Assembly (NCBI GenBank): GCA_933207985.1
Contig: OW240916.1
Location: 298,339,872-298,403,871 of the forward strand
Direction of reading: 5' to 3'
DNA length: 64,000 nucleotides
Origin: Pelobates cultripes
Lineage: Eukaryota > Chordata > Amphibia > Anura > Pelobatidae
Shown here piece after piece: positions 12,748 through 24,078 of this stretch. The notes below the pieces were generated by a model. The model was not told the origin of the DNA. It did no database searches and saw only the letters and a list, made by a program, of their open reading frames with translations. Within the stretch, counting starts at the first letter, position 1; every line of letters starts with the position of its first letter. The translations under genes and the position numbers were made by a program.

Positions 12748-13477
12748 TATATATATGAGTGCAATGTGTATATGTGTGTGTGTGCTCAGTGTATATGAGT
12801 GCAGTGTGTATATGTGTGTGTGTGCTCAGTGTGTATATGTGTGTGTGCTCTGTGTATATGAGTGCAGTGTGTATATGTGTGTGCTATATATATGAGTAAA
12901 AAAAAACACATCCCACCTATATGTCCACTTAGGTTCTTCTAGCCCAAAGTATTCAAATTTGGTGTGCTTCTAAGGACTGCTTGCAGCATATGGGCTTCCA
13001 TATAAATAATACAATATGCTGTCCTATTGCTATGTAAACATTGTAAAAGCACTCCTCTCCCGATACCGTTAAAGCATCAACCAATGGCTTTTGCCCTCCA
13101 TTCTGGCTTTCCTGTAGCGGAATGTTAGGCTGGATGCCAGCTGTGAGTATCAGGCACAGTGCCTGCAGTTCATCCATCCTTGTGGTTAGAGCGTTAAGAC
13201 TATCCAGAAATGAGCCAGTTATTCAAGTTTTATTTTCTTACCATCATTCTTATGAAATATAAGGCCATAAATTTTTAAAATGCATTTCTGCCAGAAATCC
13301 ACATGAATTTAGGTGAGCGTACTACTACTGAACACAAGCGGCTTTACAGAAATATAATCTAATGAAAACATGTTGTCTTTAATTTTCAGGAATGGAAACT
13401 ACATTACATCATGGCTAAGTATAGTAGGTCCTGTGGTTGGGCTAACGTTGCCATTAAGCTATGGAAAAGCCATGTGA
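10411..13477 (+). CDS. ATG10: ATG10, 3' coding exons (join 10411-10499, 13390-13477)
   Basis: ATG10 is the E2-like enzyme that passes ATG12 from ATG7 to ATG5 in the cytosol, a step needed for autophagosome formation. Two exons are visible. The first encodes EHPILGQPFFVLHPCRTNEF and ends in phase 2 at a GT donor. The second resumes in phase after TTTTCAG and encodes NYITSWLSIVGPVVGLTLPL, then SYGKAM and a stop. These match the C-terminal third of vertebrate ATG10. The cysteine of the HPC motif is the catalytic thioester cysteine (Cys166 in human). Earlier exons must lie left of the window or beyond the gap. The C-terminus is shorter than the human one, which continues about nine residues past this point. 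The downstream neighbour RPS23 agrees with known synteny. Confidence 0.93.
11400..12060. repeat. Diverged tandem units of about 220 bp in ATG10 intron
   Basis: Three related blocks (about 11417-11640, 11645-11800 and 11910-12060) share words such as ACTGGCA, TCTGGATTGGTAA-like, CAGTGCCA and CACAGAGTCACTCAG in the same order. They are diverged and no coding sense is seen. Confidence 0.4.
12266..12362. repeat. Imperfect palindrome, 45-bp arms
   Basis: CTCAATTAAGAGATCAATG... is mirrored by ...CGATCTCTTAATTGAG around a centre at CATCAGGATG (about 12313). It resembles a foldback MITE; a partly similar GAAACGT-containing motif occurs near 51150. Confidence 0.7.
12488..12897. repeat. (TA)n then TG-rich minisatellite
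   Basis: An alternating TATA run (12488-12537) is followed by about ten loose copies of a 37-40 bp unit of the type GAGTGCAGTGTGTATATG plus TGTGTGTGCTCGGTAT. Open frames across it are repeat artefacts. Confidence 0.9.
13390..13477 (+). CDS. ATG10: ATG10 terminal coding exon
   Basis: The acceptor is AATTTTCAG at 13381-13389. The conserved ITSWLSIVGPVVGL core of the E2-like fold is intact. The stop TGA lies at 13475-13477, only three bases before a strong donor-like AAAG/GTAACT at 13480/13481. That leaves open whether a further exon (3' UTR, or an alternative C-terminus) is spliced on. Confidence 0.9.
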
Positions 13478-13649
13478 AAGGTAACTATTATTTTATCACT
13501 CAATATTATAAAAATATAAGAAATCCAATTATGTGTGTGTGCAGGGCCGCCATCAGAAATTTTGGGGCCCCTGACAAAGCACCAGGTTTGGGCCCCCCCC
13601 CCCCCCTCCCTCCCGGGCCCGCACACGCCCTACCTGGTCCGCTGACAAT

Positions 13650-15640
13650 GATGCAGGACTGAATGTGGTGTGTATAGTGGAAGTGAATTAGAATATGTGT
13701 AATGGATGTAGTGTTTGTGTGTATTAGATACTGTTTGTACAGTGAATGCAGAGTGTGTGTTTGTGTAGCGGATGCAGTGTGTATAGTGAGCACGCAGTGT
13801 GTGTTTGTGTAGCGGATGCAGTGTGTATAGTGAACGCAGAGTGTGTTTGAGTAGTGGATATAGTGTGTGTACAGTGATGTAGTGTGTGTTTGTGTAGTGG
13901 ATGTAGTGTTTGTATGTACTAGATGAAATGTGTTTAGTGGATGTAGTGCGTGTATTAGACGCAGTGTCTGTGTATAGTGAATGCAGAGTGTTTCAATGTG
14001 TGGTGGATGTAGTGTGTGTACTGTGAATACAGGATGTTAGTGTAGTGAATGCGTGATTGTGTGTCAGTATAGTGAATCCATAGTGTATGCATAGTTTAGT
14101 GAATGCAGAGTGTGTGTTAGTGTGTAGTGAATGCAGAGTGTGTCAGTGTAATGAATGTAGTGTGTGTGTTAGTGCAGTGAATGCAGAGTGTGTGTAAATT
14201 TGTAGTGAATGCAGAGTGTGTGTAAATTTGTAGTGAATGCAGAGTGTGTGTTAATGTGTAGTGAATGCAGAGTGTGTGTTAGTGTAGTGAATGCAGAATG
14301 TGTTAATGTGTAGTGAATGCAGAATGTGTTAATGTGTAGTGAATGCAGAGAGTGTGTTAGTGTGTAGCGGATGCAGAGTGTGTGTTAGTGTAGTGAATGC
14401 AGAGATTGTGTTAGTGTGTAGCGGATGCAGAGTGTGTGTGTTAGTGTAGTGAATGCAGAGTGTGTTAATGTGTAGTGCATGCAGAGAGTGGGTTAGTGTG
14501 TAGCAGATGCAGAGTGTGTGTTAGTGTAGTGAATGCAGAGAGTGGGTTAGTGTGTAGCGGATGCAGAGTGTGTGTTAGTGTGTAGCGGATGCAGAGTGTG
14601 TGTTAGTGTAGTGAATGCAGAGAGTGTGTTAATGTGTTGTGAATGCAGAGAGTGTGTTAGTGTAGTGAATGCAGAGATTGTGTTAGTGTGTAGTGGATGC
14701 AGAGTGTGTGTGTTAGTGTAGTGAATGCAGAGTGTGTTAATGTGTAGTGAATGCAGAGTGTGTGTTGTGTTAGTGTATGCGGTGTGTCGTTGTTAATTCG
14801 TGTGCGGTGTTGTGTGGGTGTATGCAGTGTGTGTGTGTTGTGTTGGGGTGTGGGTGTGTGTGTTTGTGTGTTGGTGTGTCTGGTGTGTTTGTTGTGTTAG
14901 TGTATGCAGTGTGTGTGTTGTATTGGTGTATGAAGTGTGTGTTGTGTTAGTGTATGCAGTGTGTGTGTTGTATTGGTGTGTGCAGTGTGTGTGTTGTGTT
15001 AGTGTATGCAGTGTGTGTTGGGTTAGTGTATGCAGTGTGTGTGTTGTGTTAGTGTATGCAGTGTGTGTGTGTGTTGTTGGTGTATGCAGTGTGTGTGTTG
15101 TGTTGGTGTATGCAGTGTGTGTGTTGTGTTAGTGTATGCAGTGTGTGTGTTGTGTTAGTGTATGCAGTGTGTGTGTGTGTTGTGTTAGTGTATGCAGTGT
15201 ATGCAGAGTGTGTGTGTTGTGTGTTAGTGTATGCAGTGTGTGTGTGTTGTGTTAGTGTATTGAGTGTGTGTGTTGTGTGTTAGTGTATGCAGAGTGTGTG
15301 TGTTGTGTTAGTGTATTGAGTGTGTGTGTTGTGTGTTAGTGTATGCAGTGTGTGTGTGTTGTGTTAGTGTATGCAGTGTGTGTGTGTTGTGTTAGTGTAT
15401 GCAGTGTGTGTGTGTGTTGTGTTAGTGTATGCAGTGTGTGTGTGTGTTGTGTGTTAGTGTATGCAGTGTGTGTGTGTTGTGTGTTAGTGTATGCAGTGTG
15501 TGTGTGTTGTGTGTTAGTGTATGCAGAGTGTGTGTGTTGTGTGTTAGTGTATGCAGAGTGTGTGTGTTGTGTGTTAGTGTATGCAGTGTGTGTTGTGTTA
15601 GTGTATGCAGTGTGTGTGTTGTGTAAATGTGTGATCTGGG
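13650..15640. repeat. 2 kb TG-rich minisatellite inside the hAT-like element
   Basis: Two homogenised domains are visible. About 13650-14790 has a unit like GTAGTGAATGCAGAGTGTG plus TGTTAGTGT. About 14795-15640 has a unit like GTGTTAGTGTATGCAGTGTG plus TGTGTTGT. Long cysteine/valine-rich open frames on either strand are artefacts of the repeat. Confidence 0.95.
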
Positions 15641-15766
15641 GGGGGGAGGAAGGGGCATTTTAACATGAATTTTTAATTAATTTAATTGTTTCTCCCCCCT
15701 CCCTGCTTACCTGTGTCCAGGGAGGGGGGAGATTCCATCAGTGGTGGTCCGGTGGGGGCCCCCCCC

Positions 15767-15959
15767 GGCTCCCTGTTACCGTCCGCAGAGGGGGCCCAGG
15801 CAGCACAGGAGCAGCTTCTCCTCCTCCTCTCTCTTCTAATAACTCTCGCGAGACCCGCGGAGCGTTGCCATGGTAACAGGGTCTCGCGAGAGTTATGAGA
15901 AGAGAGGAGGAGAAGCCGCTCCTGTGCTGCCTGGGCTCCCTCTGCGGTAACAGGGAGCC
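15767..15959. repeat. Long palindrome, about 90-bp arms
   Basis: GGCTCCCTGTTACCGTCCGC is mirrored by the sequence ending at 15959. The arms also contain AACTCTCGCGAGACCC and its complement around a centre at GCGTTGCCATGG (about 15865). A second, perfect 39-bp palindrome (15973-16011, TGCACACATAGATAGCGA ...) follows it. Confidence 0.9.
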
Positions 15960-17339
15960 AGGGGCCCGCGGCTGCACACATAGATAGCGAGATTCGCTAT
16001 CTATGTGTGCAGAGAAACAAAGTGGGGCCCAGGACTGACAGAGCAGTCCGGGCCCCCCAGGGCCGCCGGGCCCGTGACAACTGTCACGGTTGTCACCCCC
16101 TGATGGCGGCCCTGTGTGTGTGTGTACATATATCTATATATATATATATACACACACACACATACCGAGGGGCTGCGCTCACCTGAACATGCATATGTTA
16201 TAAGCAGGCCCGGACTGGCCATCGGGCATACCAGGCAAATACCCGGTGGGCCGCAATGGGCCATGGCCGACAGGGGAGATCAAGAGATCACCATCACGCA
16301 CACACAGCACTCCTCACACAAAGCATGCACGCATGCACACAGCACATTCACACACACACACAGCACTCTCACACACACAGAGCACCATCACGCGCACACA
16401 CACTGCATCTCTCAAACAGCACCCTTACACAAACACAGCACTTCTCACACACACTGCAACCCACACACACCTTTCACCCCTCACACACATAGCACCCCTC
16501 TTACACACATCCTTCACCCCTCACACACATAGCACTCCTCTCATACACACCCTTCACCACACACACACACTGCACCCCTACACACATTACATTCCAGACA
16601 CACACTAGATCCCTAGACACACAACTCTGGATCATCTATACACACACACACTAGATCCCTATATACACTCTGAATCCTCTATACACACCTACACTAGATT
16701 TTCTATGCACGTTCTGGGTCCTATAAACACACACTAGATCCCCTACACACACTGCACCAATCTTCACCTGGAGCAATTGGTACTCGGGGCGGATCCTTTA
16801 TTTGGCACCCCCCCTCAACTAAAATGTAAAAAACAACCACACATTTTTAAAATATATTTAGCACTGAGCAGTGTTTGTATATTTTTAATGTAAGCATGTT
16901 TTTGTATGGAGTATGTGTGAGTAAATGTACAGGTGTGTTTGCACGTATGGACATTTGAATGCAGGCGTGCATTTTTCTGTAGTGTGGTTTTTTAATATAG
17001 TGGTGTGTTTTTATGTAGTGTTGACATTTGGATGCAGGGTTGTATTTGTGTGTAGTGAAGACGAAATGGTGAGATGTATGCACATATACACATATACTCA
17101 CATATACACACACTGGCACACATACAGATAAAAAGACACATAGGTACACACATGCAGTTACATAGAAAAATAGTCATCCACAGATACAGACAAATACTGA
17201 CACCCATACAGATACAAACACACATACAGACACACAGAGAGAGACACACAGGCACACATACAGATAGACATATATATTCAGATACACAGACACACAAACA
17301 CACAAACAGATACACAGACATACAGATACACATGTATAA

Positions 17340-17565
17340 ATGTGTTTTTGCGTAGTGAATGCAGTGTGTTTGGGTAGTGTATGCAGTGTGTGTATAATGT
17401 ATGCATTGTGTATAGTGTGTGTGTATAGTGTATGCAGTGTGTATATAGTGTATGTGTGTAGTGTATGCAGTGTGTGTATAGTGCATAGTGTATGCAGTGT
17501 GTGTATAGTGTATGTGTGTAGTGTATGCAGATGCAGTGTGTGTTGTGTGGAATAAATGCTGGGAA
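17340..17565. repeat. TG-rich minisatellite, unit about 20 bp
   Basis: Tandem copies of GTGTATGCAGTGTGTGTATA-like units. The same core (GTATGCAGTGTGTG) dominates the second half of the minisatellite at 14795-15640, so the two arrays are related although they sit in different elements. Confidence 0.85.
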
Positions 17566-17687
17566 GGTGAGCAGTGTGTATGGTTTGCCCCCCTCCCCCT
17601 CCTCCCTGACACTTACCTGCCCTTCCCGTCCTGGTGACACAGCATAGATGGGCAGTGAAGAGGGGCCCAGAACTCTGCATGCTTGCT

Positions 17688-17746
17688 TCCCATCCAGCAG
17701 CAGCAGGGTCCTCTGTTCTCAGAGGACCTGCTGCTGCTGGATGGGT
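17688..17746. repeat. Short palindrome with CAG/CTG triplets
   Basis: CCATCCAGCAGCAGCAGGTC-like left arm (with one extra G) and GACCTGCTGCTGCTGGATGG right arm, separated by CTCTGTTCTCAGAG. Confidence 0.85.
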
Positions 17747-18722
17747 AACGAGGGTGGATATTCTCGTAAGCGGCCGGTTCCTTAAATGCCGCTCCTGTGA
17801 AAGTTCGCCCCTGGCACCCCCCTAGTGGGTGGCACCCGCGGCGTACCGCCCCCGCAGTACGCCACTGCTCTGGGTCCCCTATGCACACACTAGATTCCTT
17901 GTAAGAAAACACATACTACATTCCCTAAACACACACTCTCTACAACCGCAACACACAATACATCACATATAAACACACACACTACAGCCCATTTGCACAC
18001 ACTCACTGCATGCCCTACACACACTATGCGGCGGCACAGGCTTTGAGCTGGAGCCCAAATAAAAATCTGATAACCCCAATCCTTAGGACCTCTCTTAGCA
18101 AATCTTAAACTATAGGAAAACAAAACATGCTGCATTGCTTGGTATTGATATCCCACAACCTGATGTTGAAAGTAAACAAAATAAATACTAGTATCCTGGT
18201 GTAGCGATCCGGGGGGCATAAGATCCCTACATCTGGGGCTTCAGCTCCAAAATTCCAAACACCAGAAACACCTGGTTGCCGATATCAGCTGTGTAGTCAC
18301 TGTTACAGTAAACAGTAGAATTCAAACAATGCTGAAGATTCTCATAGGTTGTGTGGAATGTGTTCATGGGGACTTTTTAATTCCAAGGGCTGAATTTCCA
18401 CTCACTTGTGGGCTCTGTGGATATACAAACACACTCATATATATATATATATATTTATTTATACACACCTTGGCATGCGTACCTACATTATAAAGCTACC
18501 ATGCTACTGTGATCAAGTAATACAACATACAGAATCCTGTATAAAGCATCTTCAAATCTGCCTCAAAGCACTAAAAGTAAAGTTTTGTAAATCCCAGAAA
18601 GAGCAAAGTAAAAATAATGAGGCTTTTTTTACAGCACATGATTATATATTGCACCTTTTCCTATGAGATTAGACCACTTACATAGGACATGCATCCACTT
18701 GGGCCTCTTGGCAGTGCAACGC

Positions 18723-19106
18723 TTAAAGGAATAATGTACCGTTAGGAATACATGTCTGTATTCCTAATGCTGCAGTCTAAATATCCATTCTTTGTTTTAG
18801 GACCCCCCACTTTAATGTCAAACCAGTTATAAACAAAGTAAAGAATTTTACTTTCCTTTTCTCCAGAACCGAGTCTCCTACTGTCGTCCTGGACACGTGC
18901 CTTCAGGATAATGGTCTAACCCAATTCTCCTCACAGAGGAGCCCTGGCAACTGTAAGGGGATGCGCAGTGCTTGCTGCGATGTGCCAATAATACTCTATG
19001 GCGGACCATGACATCACAGTATACTAGGGTACAGTAACAGTTTAGGCTTTCATACCCAGAGGGCTTGGAAGTGTATCATGAAGCATACTAGCATTGGGGC
19101 CATTAA
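18723..19106. mobile_element. TTAA-type MITE, diverged
   Basis: Starts TTAAAGGAATAATGTACC and ends near GGGGCCATTAA; same general layout as the MITEs listed at 7780 and 51352. The ends are poorly matched. Confidence 0.4.
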
Positions 19107-20588
19107 AGAGACAACTGTAGGCGCTATAACAACTTTAGTTCATTTATACACATTAGTACACCAAGAGAAATTTACCATCTTTAATTAATGAAAAAAACTG
19201 TTTAGAAAAGAAGGTACGTACTAAATTGTTGTTCTAATGAAAATACAGTGTATACAAATGTAGTTTTCAGTATTTTTATCTTTAACCCAAAGATAAGTTA
19301 ACGCACACTGATGGAACAGTGTAGGAGACACTGACTCACTGCCTTAAGATATGCCTGGGTACACCTGGTATATCTTTGAGCGTTGCCTTTTACACTGCTT
19401 ACAGAAAACATGGGCAATTCTACTGGGAGTCCTGACACTCAATTCAAATCATGCTTGGAATGATGCCTTGTCGGTAATATGCCACATTCCGTATCTGATA
19501 ATTAGCAATGCTGCCGCCAACAGACATATAATACAAGGATTGTGAGATCGCTATGTTCTCCTTAATGGCTTTGTGGATTACAGCAGAATAAATGCCACAT
19601 TGTCTAGGTGTTTCTTTCTGAAGTTATCAAGGATTAACACAAACGATTCAGCACACTGTCACTTTAGCGCTTTTATATTTTCACTCTACGGGGTTAATCT
19701 CTTTATCTGAAGCTTTCCGTATCACCGATATTTACAGGTATTTAGTTTTGTTTTAATGCCGATACTATCGTTCAAAGAAACAATAAAAGAATTAGAAGCT
19801 GATAATTTGCTCTAATTATCTGCAAAATGTTCCTTGGATTAACATTAGCAGCAAATCATTGAGCTTTGTTTAGGCCATATTCATATCTCATTTATTTGTT
19901 CCTTTGTTTTGTGTCTGCTTCTCACTAAAAGTGGGAACACGGGAATAATATAATGAAAGCACTAAGCAATTGTATCCATTATTAAGTGTCCCATATGGAG
20001 GGAGCATTTAGCTGCTGGTAAAAGGAGATGACTTTGCTGGTAGTGTTTGCATTCATTTCCTAATGCATGCCAATTAGCGGTGCTGGTTTCATCCCTTGTT
20101 CTTTATTTCCATATACTTTACAGTTGCAGATGGAGCTGTTTGTTTTGCTTCAGACGATTTAGCGGGTACAAACTGATGACTTCCCAACTAACAAAAGTGA
20201 TTCTTAGTCTTCTTCTCCAAACTATTGATCTTTGTTCTCGAAACTTCATCTGGAAGATGTTATTTCAATTATCCTAATTCATAGATTTTTCTGATGAGAA
20301 GGGTAAACACAACTGAAAGAGTGACATTTGCCTTATTTCTACTGATGGGGGCTATAAAGCCTTGCTCTCAAGTACTGTTGGCAACACAATCGTGGTATAT
20401 TGCCAGAACATGTGGAACGAATAATCCAATTTCCTTTGGATTTTGTTTATCCAAGTTGATTTACAGGCAACCTCAATATTTAAATATTTATTTCCTTGTG
20501 TACATCTTTAGAATATAAAGCTGCATTCACTCTATTACTTTGTTTTTTTAACTTCCCTAATATTAACCTTTTGCTTTAATTTACAATC
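19107..20588. other. Unannotated spacer between ATG10 and the duplication
   Basis: Mixed, AT-rich unique-looking sequence with no long frame and no recognised repeat ends. Short frames here lack homology I can recall. Confidence 0.4.
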
Positions 20589-20740
20589 TCAGGCCAGCTT
20601 CAAGACGGGTGATGGACTCTGCACGTCTGAGCCTATGGCCTTTGGTCAAAGGGGACAAGGATCAGCTGAAAGCAGTAGAAATCACTGATGTGTGTGTTGA
20701 AAGGCACTGGCATTACTGCTGCAAGAAGGGGACATGGAAG
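20589..20740 (+). other. Exon-like, low-repeat segment at left edge of copy 2
   Basis: A good acceptor (TTACAATCTCAG) precedes GCCAGCTTCAAGACGG, and an open frame of about 70 codons starting at 20609 runs from here across the point that matches base 1. No family was recognised and no clear donor follows. It could be a host exon, a non-coding exon or chance. Because copy 1 begins at the window edge, it is unknown whether this segment is also duplicated. Confidence 0.25.
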
Positions 20741-23700
20741 AACAATAGATTTAATATCCGTGGACACAATGCTTTTATAATAACAGCCACATCATGCACG
20801 CATATGCATCAACATTACTTGCAGTAAAATGTCCCATACTCTGGAGATCAAAATCTAGCAAGAAATCTATTAAATAGAAAACACGCGAACGTGACAAGTT
20901 TTGAGAAGAAAGGGTAATTCTTCTTGGCTCGAAAGTGCATTATTATTATTATTATTTGGTGTGTTTACCAGAATTGTGTAATGTTTTAAAACAAATACTG
21001 CAAACATGTTAAATTAGAGCTTAAAGAGACACTTCGCAGCCCCTAAAGTAATGAAGACTGTGTCCTCTTTTTTTAGTTTACAAAAAGTGCAGATTTCAAA
21101 ATAAAGTGATACTTTTATAAATTAACCTTGTTACACCACCCTGATAGTTAGTCAAAAGAAACAGTCCTGTTACTTCCTGGTTGTTTAGCTCAGTGGAGCT
21201 AAACTCAAAAAATTGAGCTGCATTGGGAAGTCTGTGATTGGACAGCAACAGAAAGTCTGGGGTGTGTTAGAAGGGGAGGGCTAGAAAAGGCTTCACACAA
21301 GAGAACTGCAGCTTTTGCAACTTGTATGTAAATATACCACAAAGGAAAAAATGCATAATTAAATGCATTCACGTTTCAACTAAGGATATATCTACTAAAC
21401 AGTATTTTTTTTTTTTCTGGGGGATTTCGACATTGGAACATAATTTCCACTTAAAAGTATAAATAATGAAAATAAAATCACAAGTTTATTAATTGGAGAT
21501 TAATAACGAGATAAAACTTGCACTGTCACCTAAAACATAACATTTATTAAGGTGTATAATAAAAATAAAGGTGATATGTTTGATATGAACAAAATAAAAA
21601 TATATTCCATTTTTATTTTTTCAAATAAAAATCAACTACAAGTCCTATCAGTTTTTAATATTTATACTTCAGGGTTTTGGGGGTGTTGTGTTGTGTGTAT
21701 GTGCAATAGACTCTGAAAAGTGTTCCTGATTCTGCTACCTGATATTCCTGGATCTGCTGAATTACCCTGAATGGTGGAAGGCGGACAAGTATAATCCATT
21801 TATGGATTTCAAGGCATTCATTTGACTTCTACTTTGTGAGTGCAACCTATTATTTTGCGTGCCAGCTCTGTATACTGTACATCACTATGTGCTGTTTTTT
21901 TTTTCTTATATTCTAGCATCTAGCTGTATCCCTGTTGTTATCCTTATCCAGACTCTGAAAAGTAGCCAGATCATAGGGATGCCTAAAAGCTATTGTAGAA
22001 CTACGCCATCACATGTGGCTTTTCCAGCCTCGCTGACATTATAGCATTCTTAAACAGTCCTTCAAGTGGATCATGTACCTAAATCCAACTAGACTTTTAA
22101 AATGTTAGTAAGCACCTAGGGTACATTTTTACCACCTGTAATCAGAGAATGACAACCAACACAGAAGTAGAAATGGGAGTCCATATCACCTCCAGAAGTA
22201 AGCAATCCCTGTTTTTGAGTTACGGTCATGATAAAACCTCTCGAACATCCTCTGAAATGGACAGCAACTAAGGCATATTTTATTTTGTTTGTAAACTGAT
22301 TTGGATGAATTTCCAACCAGTATCTGGTTCTGAGGTTGGGTGCTCTTTAATACTAGGGCATTATCGGAACTTGGAAAACAACACAATACTTGCAATGCAT
22401 ATCGAGAGTTCAATGAAGGGTTATTCGCTTAAATGTTGGTTGTTTCCAAAATCAATTTTATTTTTGTGGCATTATTTCTGGATTCACAGAGTTGATCAGA
22501 CCTGGTTACAAAGAGATCAGAACCACCTGTACATAAATATATTGTATTGTACACTTAGCCAGCTTTGATATATAATAAATCTGAGATATGTGCACCCCAG
22601 AACCTAGAATCCAAGACGAACCAAAAGGTATATAATCTGCAAATTAAATTTGCAGTGGATTGCCATTTCCTTACCAAACTCTCTTTGGAAAGATATACTG
22701 GTAATTCTCTTGTACTATTAGGGTTTTTCAGTTACTTTCCTTTTTTCATTTTTTTCTGTTTGGTGTAATTTGTTTGTAATATAATTTTATTTTCATGCAC
22801 TGTAACTATTTTTTCTTTCATATTAAATTACCTTTATTAGATTCTGTCTATGTCTAGTATAAAATTCACATTACCTGAGAGACTTGTATAATAGCTTTGT
22901 GTTTTCATTGACATTTCTGCAAAATGTTGTTTAGTGGGTATTTATTCTAATTTGGCTGGGGTAACCTAAGACTCCCCAGTTTTAAAATATCCTTATGGTA
23001 GCAGCTTTTACACAAGAAGAAGTGAACATGGTGTTGTGGTAGTTAAGTATTTTTCCTACACTTGTCTTTCTTTGACCAAAGGAGGAGCTTAATTTAGCTC
23101 AATTTCCCGTGTCAAAGAGAGATTTCCCTCCTTCATTTGTCGTTTCAGAATGTCCTGTAATTTAGACTAGGGTCCTGGCGAATTGACCGAATTTCATCTG
23201 AACCGAATGTGGACAGTTAGTTTGTTCATTCATTTTAGGACGAAATTTGGGCATTTTTTCGGTTCCACGGCTGCATCTTGCAGCCACTTAGTAAATAGCC
23301 ACCTAATTCTCACAAGGATCTATCTACTAAAAAGATGAAAGATCAAAATTGGTCTTTCAGTCAACTTTACTTAGTAAAGATTACTTAGTATTAGTAATTA
23401 AGGGATATTAAAATCTCCATCATTCCCCTATTCGCTATGCTGCAAATAGGGGCATGTCTAGTGGGGCTATAAAACAAAACAGGGGACCTAGTGTTCCCCC
23501 CCCAGCTCCCAACCATTTGCAGGGAGTGGGGGCCCTAAGTGATAAGGGGAGCGTATTGTCGCAACCCCCATTAGTAGTGGGGAACCTACCATCTTCCCCA
23601 CTGGCCCCCACTAATTAGCTGGGGGTGGGGGGTCACTAAATTATATGGTGGGGCTATTGTCTCCCCTCCCCCGGCACCCCACCATCTCCGTCCGAATTTC

Positions 23701-24000
23701 AGACAATGGCAAATGCCCAAGTGTTCAATAGGGCATGCTCGGGCTTTTCACGTTGCTATCTAAAGTGTGCAGTTGACATGTCTCAGGGCCTTCATCTGCA
23801 CTAAGATGGCGGCGCCTAGGACCCAAATCCAGGCATGGAATTTAAAGGTAAAGGTAAAAGAAAAAAGGGGTTAAATGGGGACCTATGGGCATTTGTAGGT
23901 GACTAGGGGGGCAATCAAATGTAGTGGAGTTGATAGGAGATTTAAAAAAAAAAAAACCAGATGTGGGACAGCTTTAAACTAAACTTGTTTTAGTGGCCCT

Positions 24001-24078
24001 TTAACCCCTTAAGGACACATGATGTGTGACACGTCATGATTCCCTTTTATTCCAGAAGTTTGGTCCTTAAGGGGTTAA
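24001..24078. mobile_element. 78-bp TTAA-flanked MITE (duplicate)
   Basis: Counterpart of 3255-3332 inside copy 2 of the large duplication; same ends and same length. Confidence 0.8.

Larger units (their letters stand above)
13542..16114. mobile_element. 2.57 kb non-autonomous hAT-like element with internal minisatellite
   Basis: The ends are inverted: CAGGGCCGCCATCAG at the left and CTGATGGCGGCCCTG at the right. The flanking octamer is TGTGTGTG on both sides, as expected for a hAT 8-bp duplication, although the site is itself TG-rich so the match is weak evidence. Contents in order: 100 bp of GC-rich terminal sequence, a 2 kb minisatellite, a long palindrome (15767-15959), a second palindrome (15973-16011) and the right terminus. 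There is no transposase frame. It landed about 60 bp after the last ATG10 coding exon. Confidence 0.8.
16205..17866. mobile_element. Nested hAT-like remains with CA/TG repeats
   Basis: The start CAGGCCCGGACTGGCCATCG resembles the terminus at 6709. Behind it are CACACA-rich degenerate repeats (16290-16790). A second unit then appears inserted, ending near 17866 with ...CGCAGTACGCCACTG. The CA-rich sequence resumes after it (17870-18020) with the same CTGGGTCCCCTATGCACACA-like words found near 16700. The inner unit has its own TG minisatellite (17340-17560) and a perfect palindrome of CAGCAGCAG blocks (about 17688-17746). Exact outer boundaries and target duplications could not be set. Confidence 0.5.

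Noticed and set aside
12629..12895. Cys/Val-rich open frame
   Set aside because: Translation of a TG minisatellite; no start context or splice signals, and the pattern follows the repeat unit.
14800..15663. Cys/Val-rich and Thr/His-rich frames
   Set aside because: Minisatellite artefacts inside the hAT-like element.
16116..16608. Thr/His-rich frames of 78-138 codons
   Set aside because: Translation of CACACA-rich repeats.
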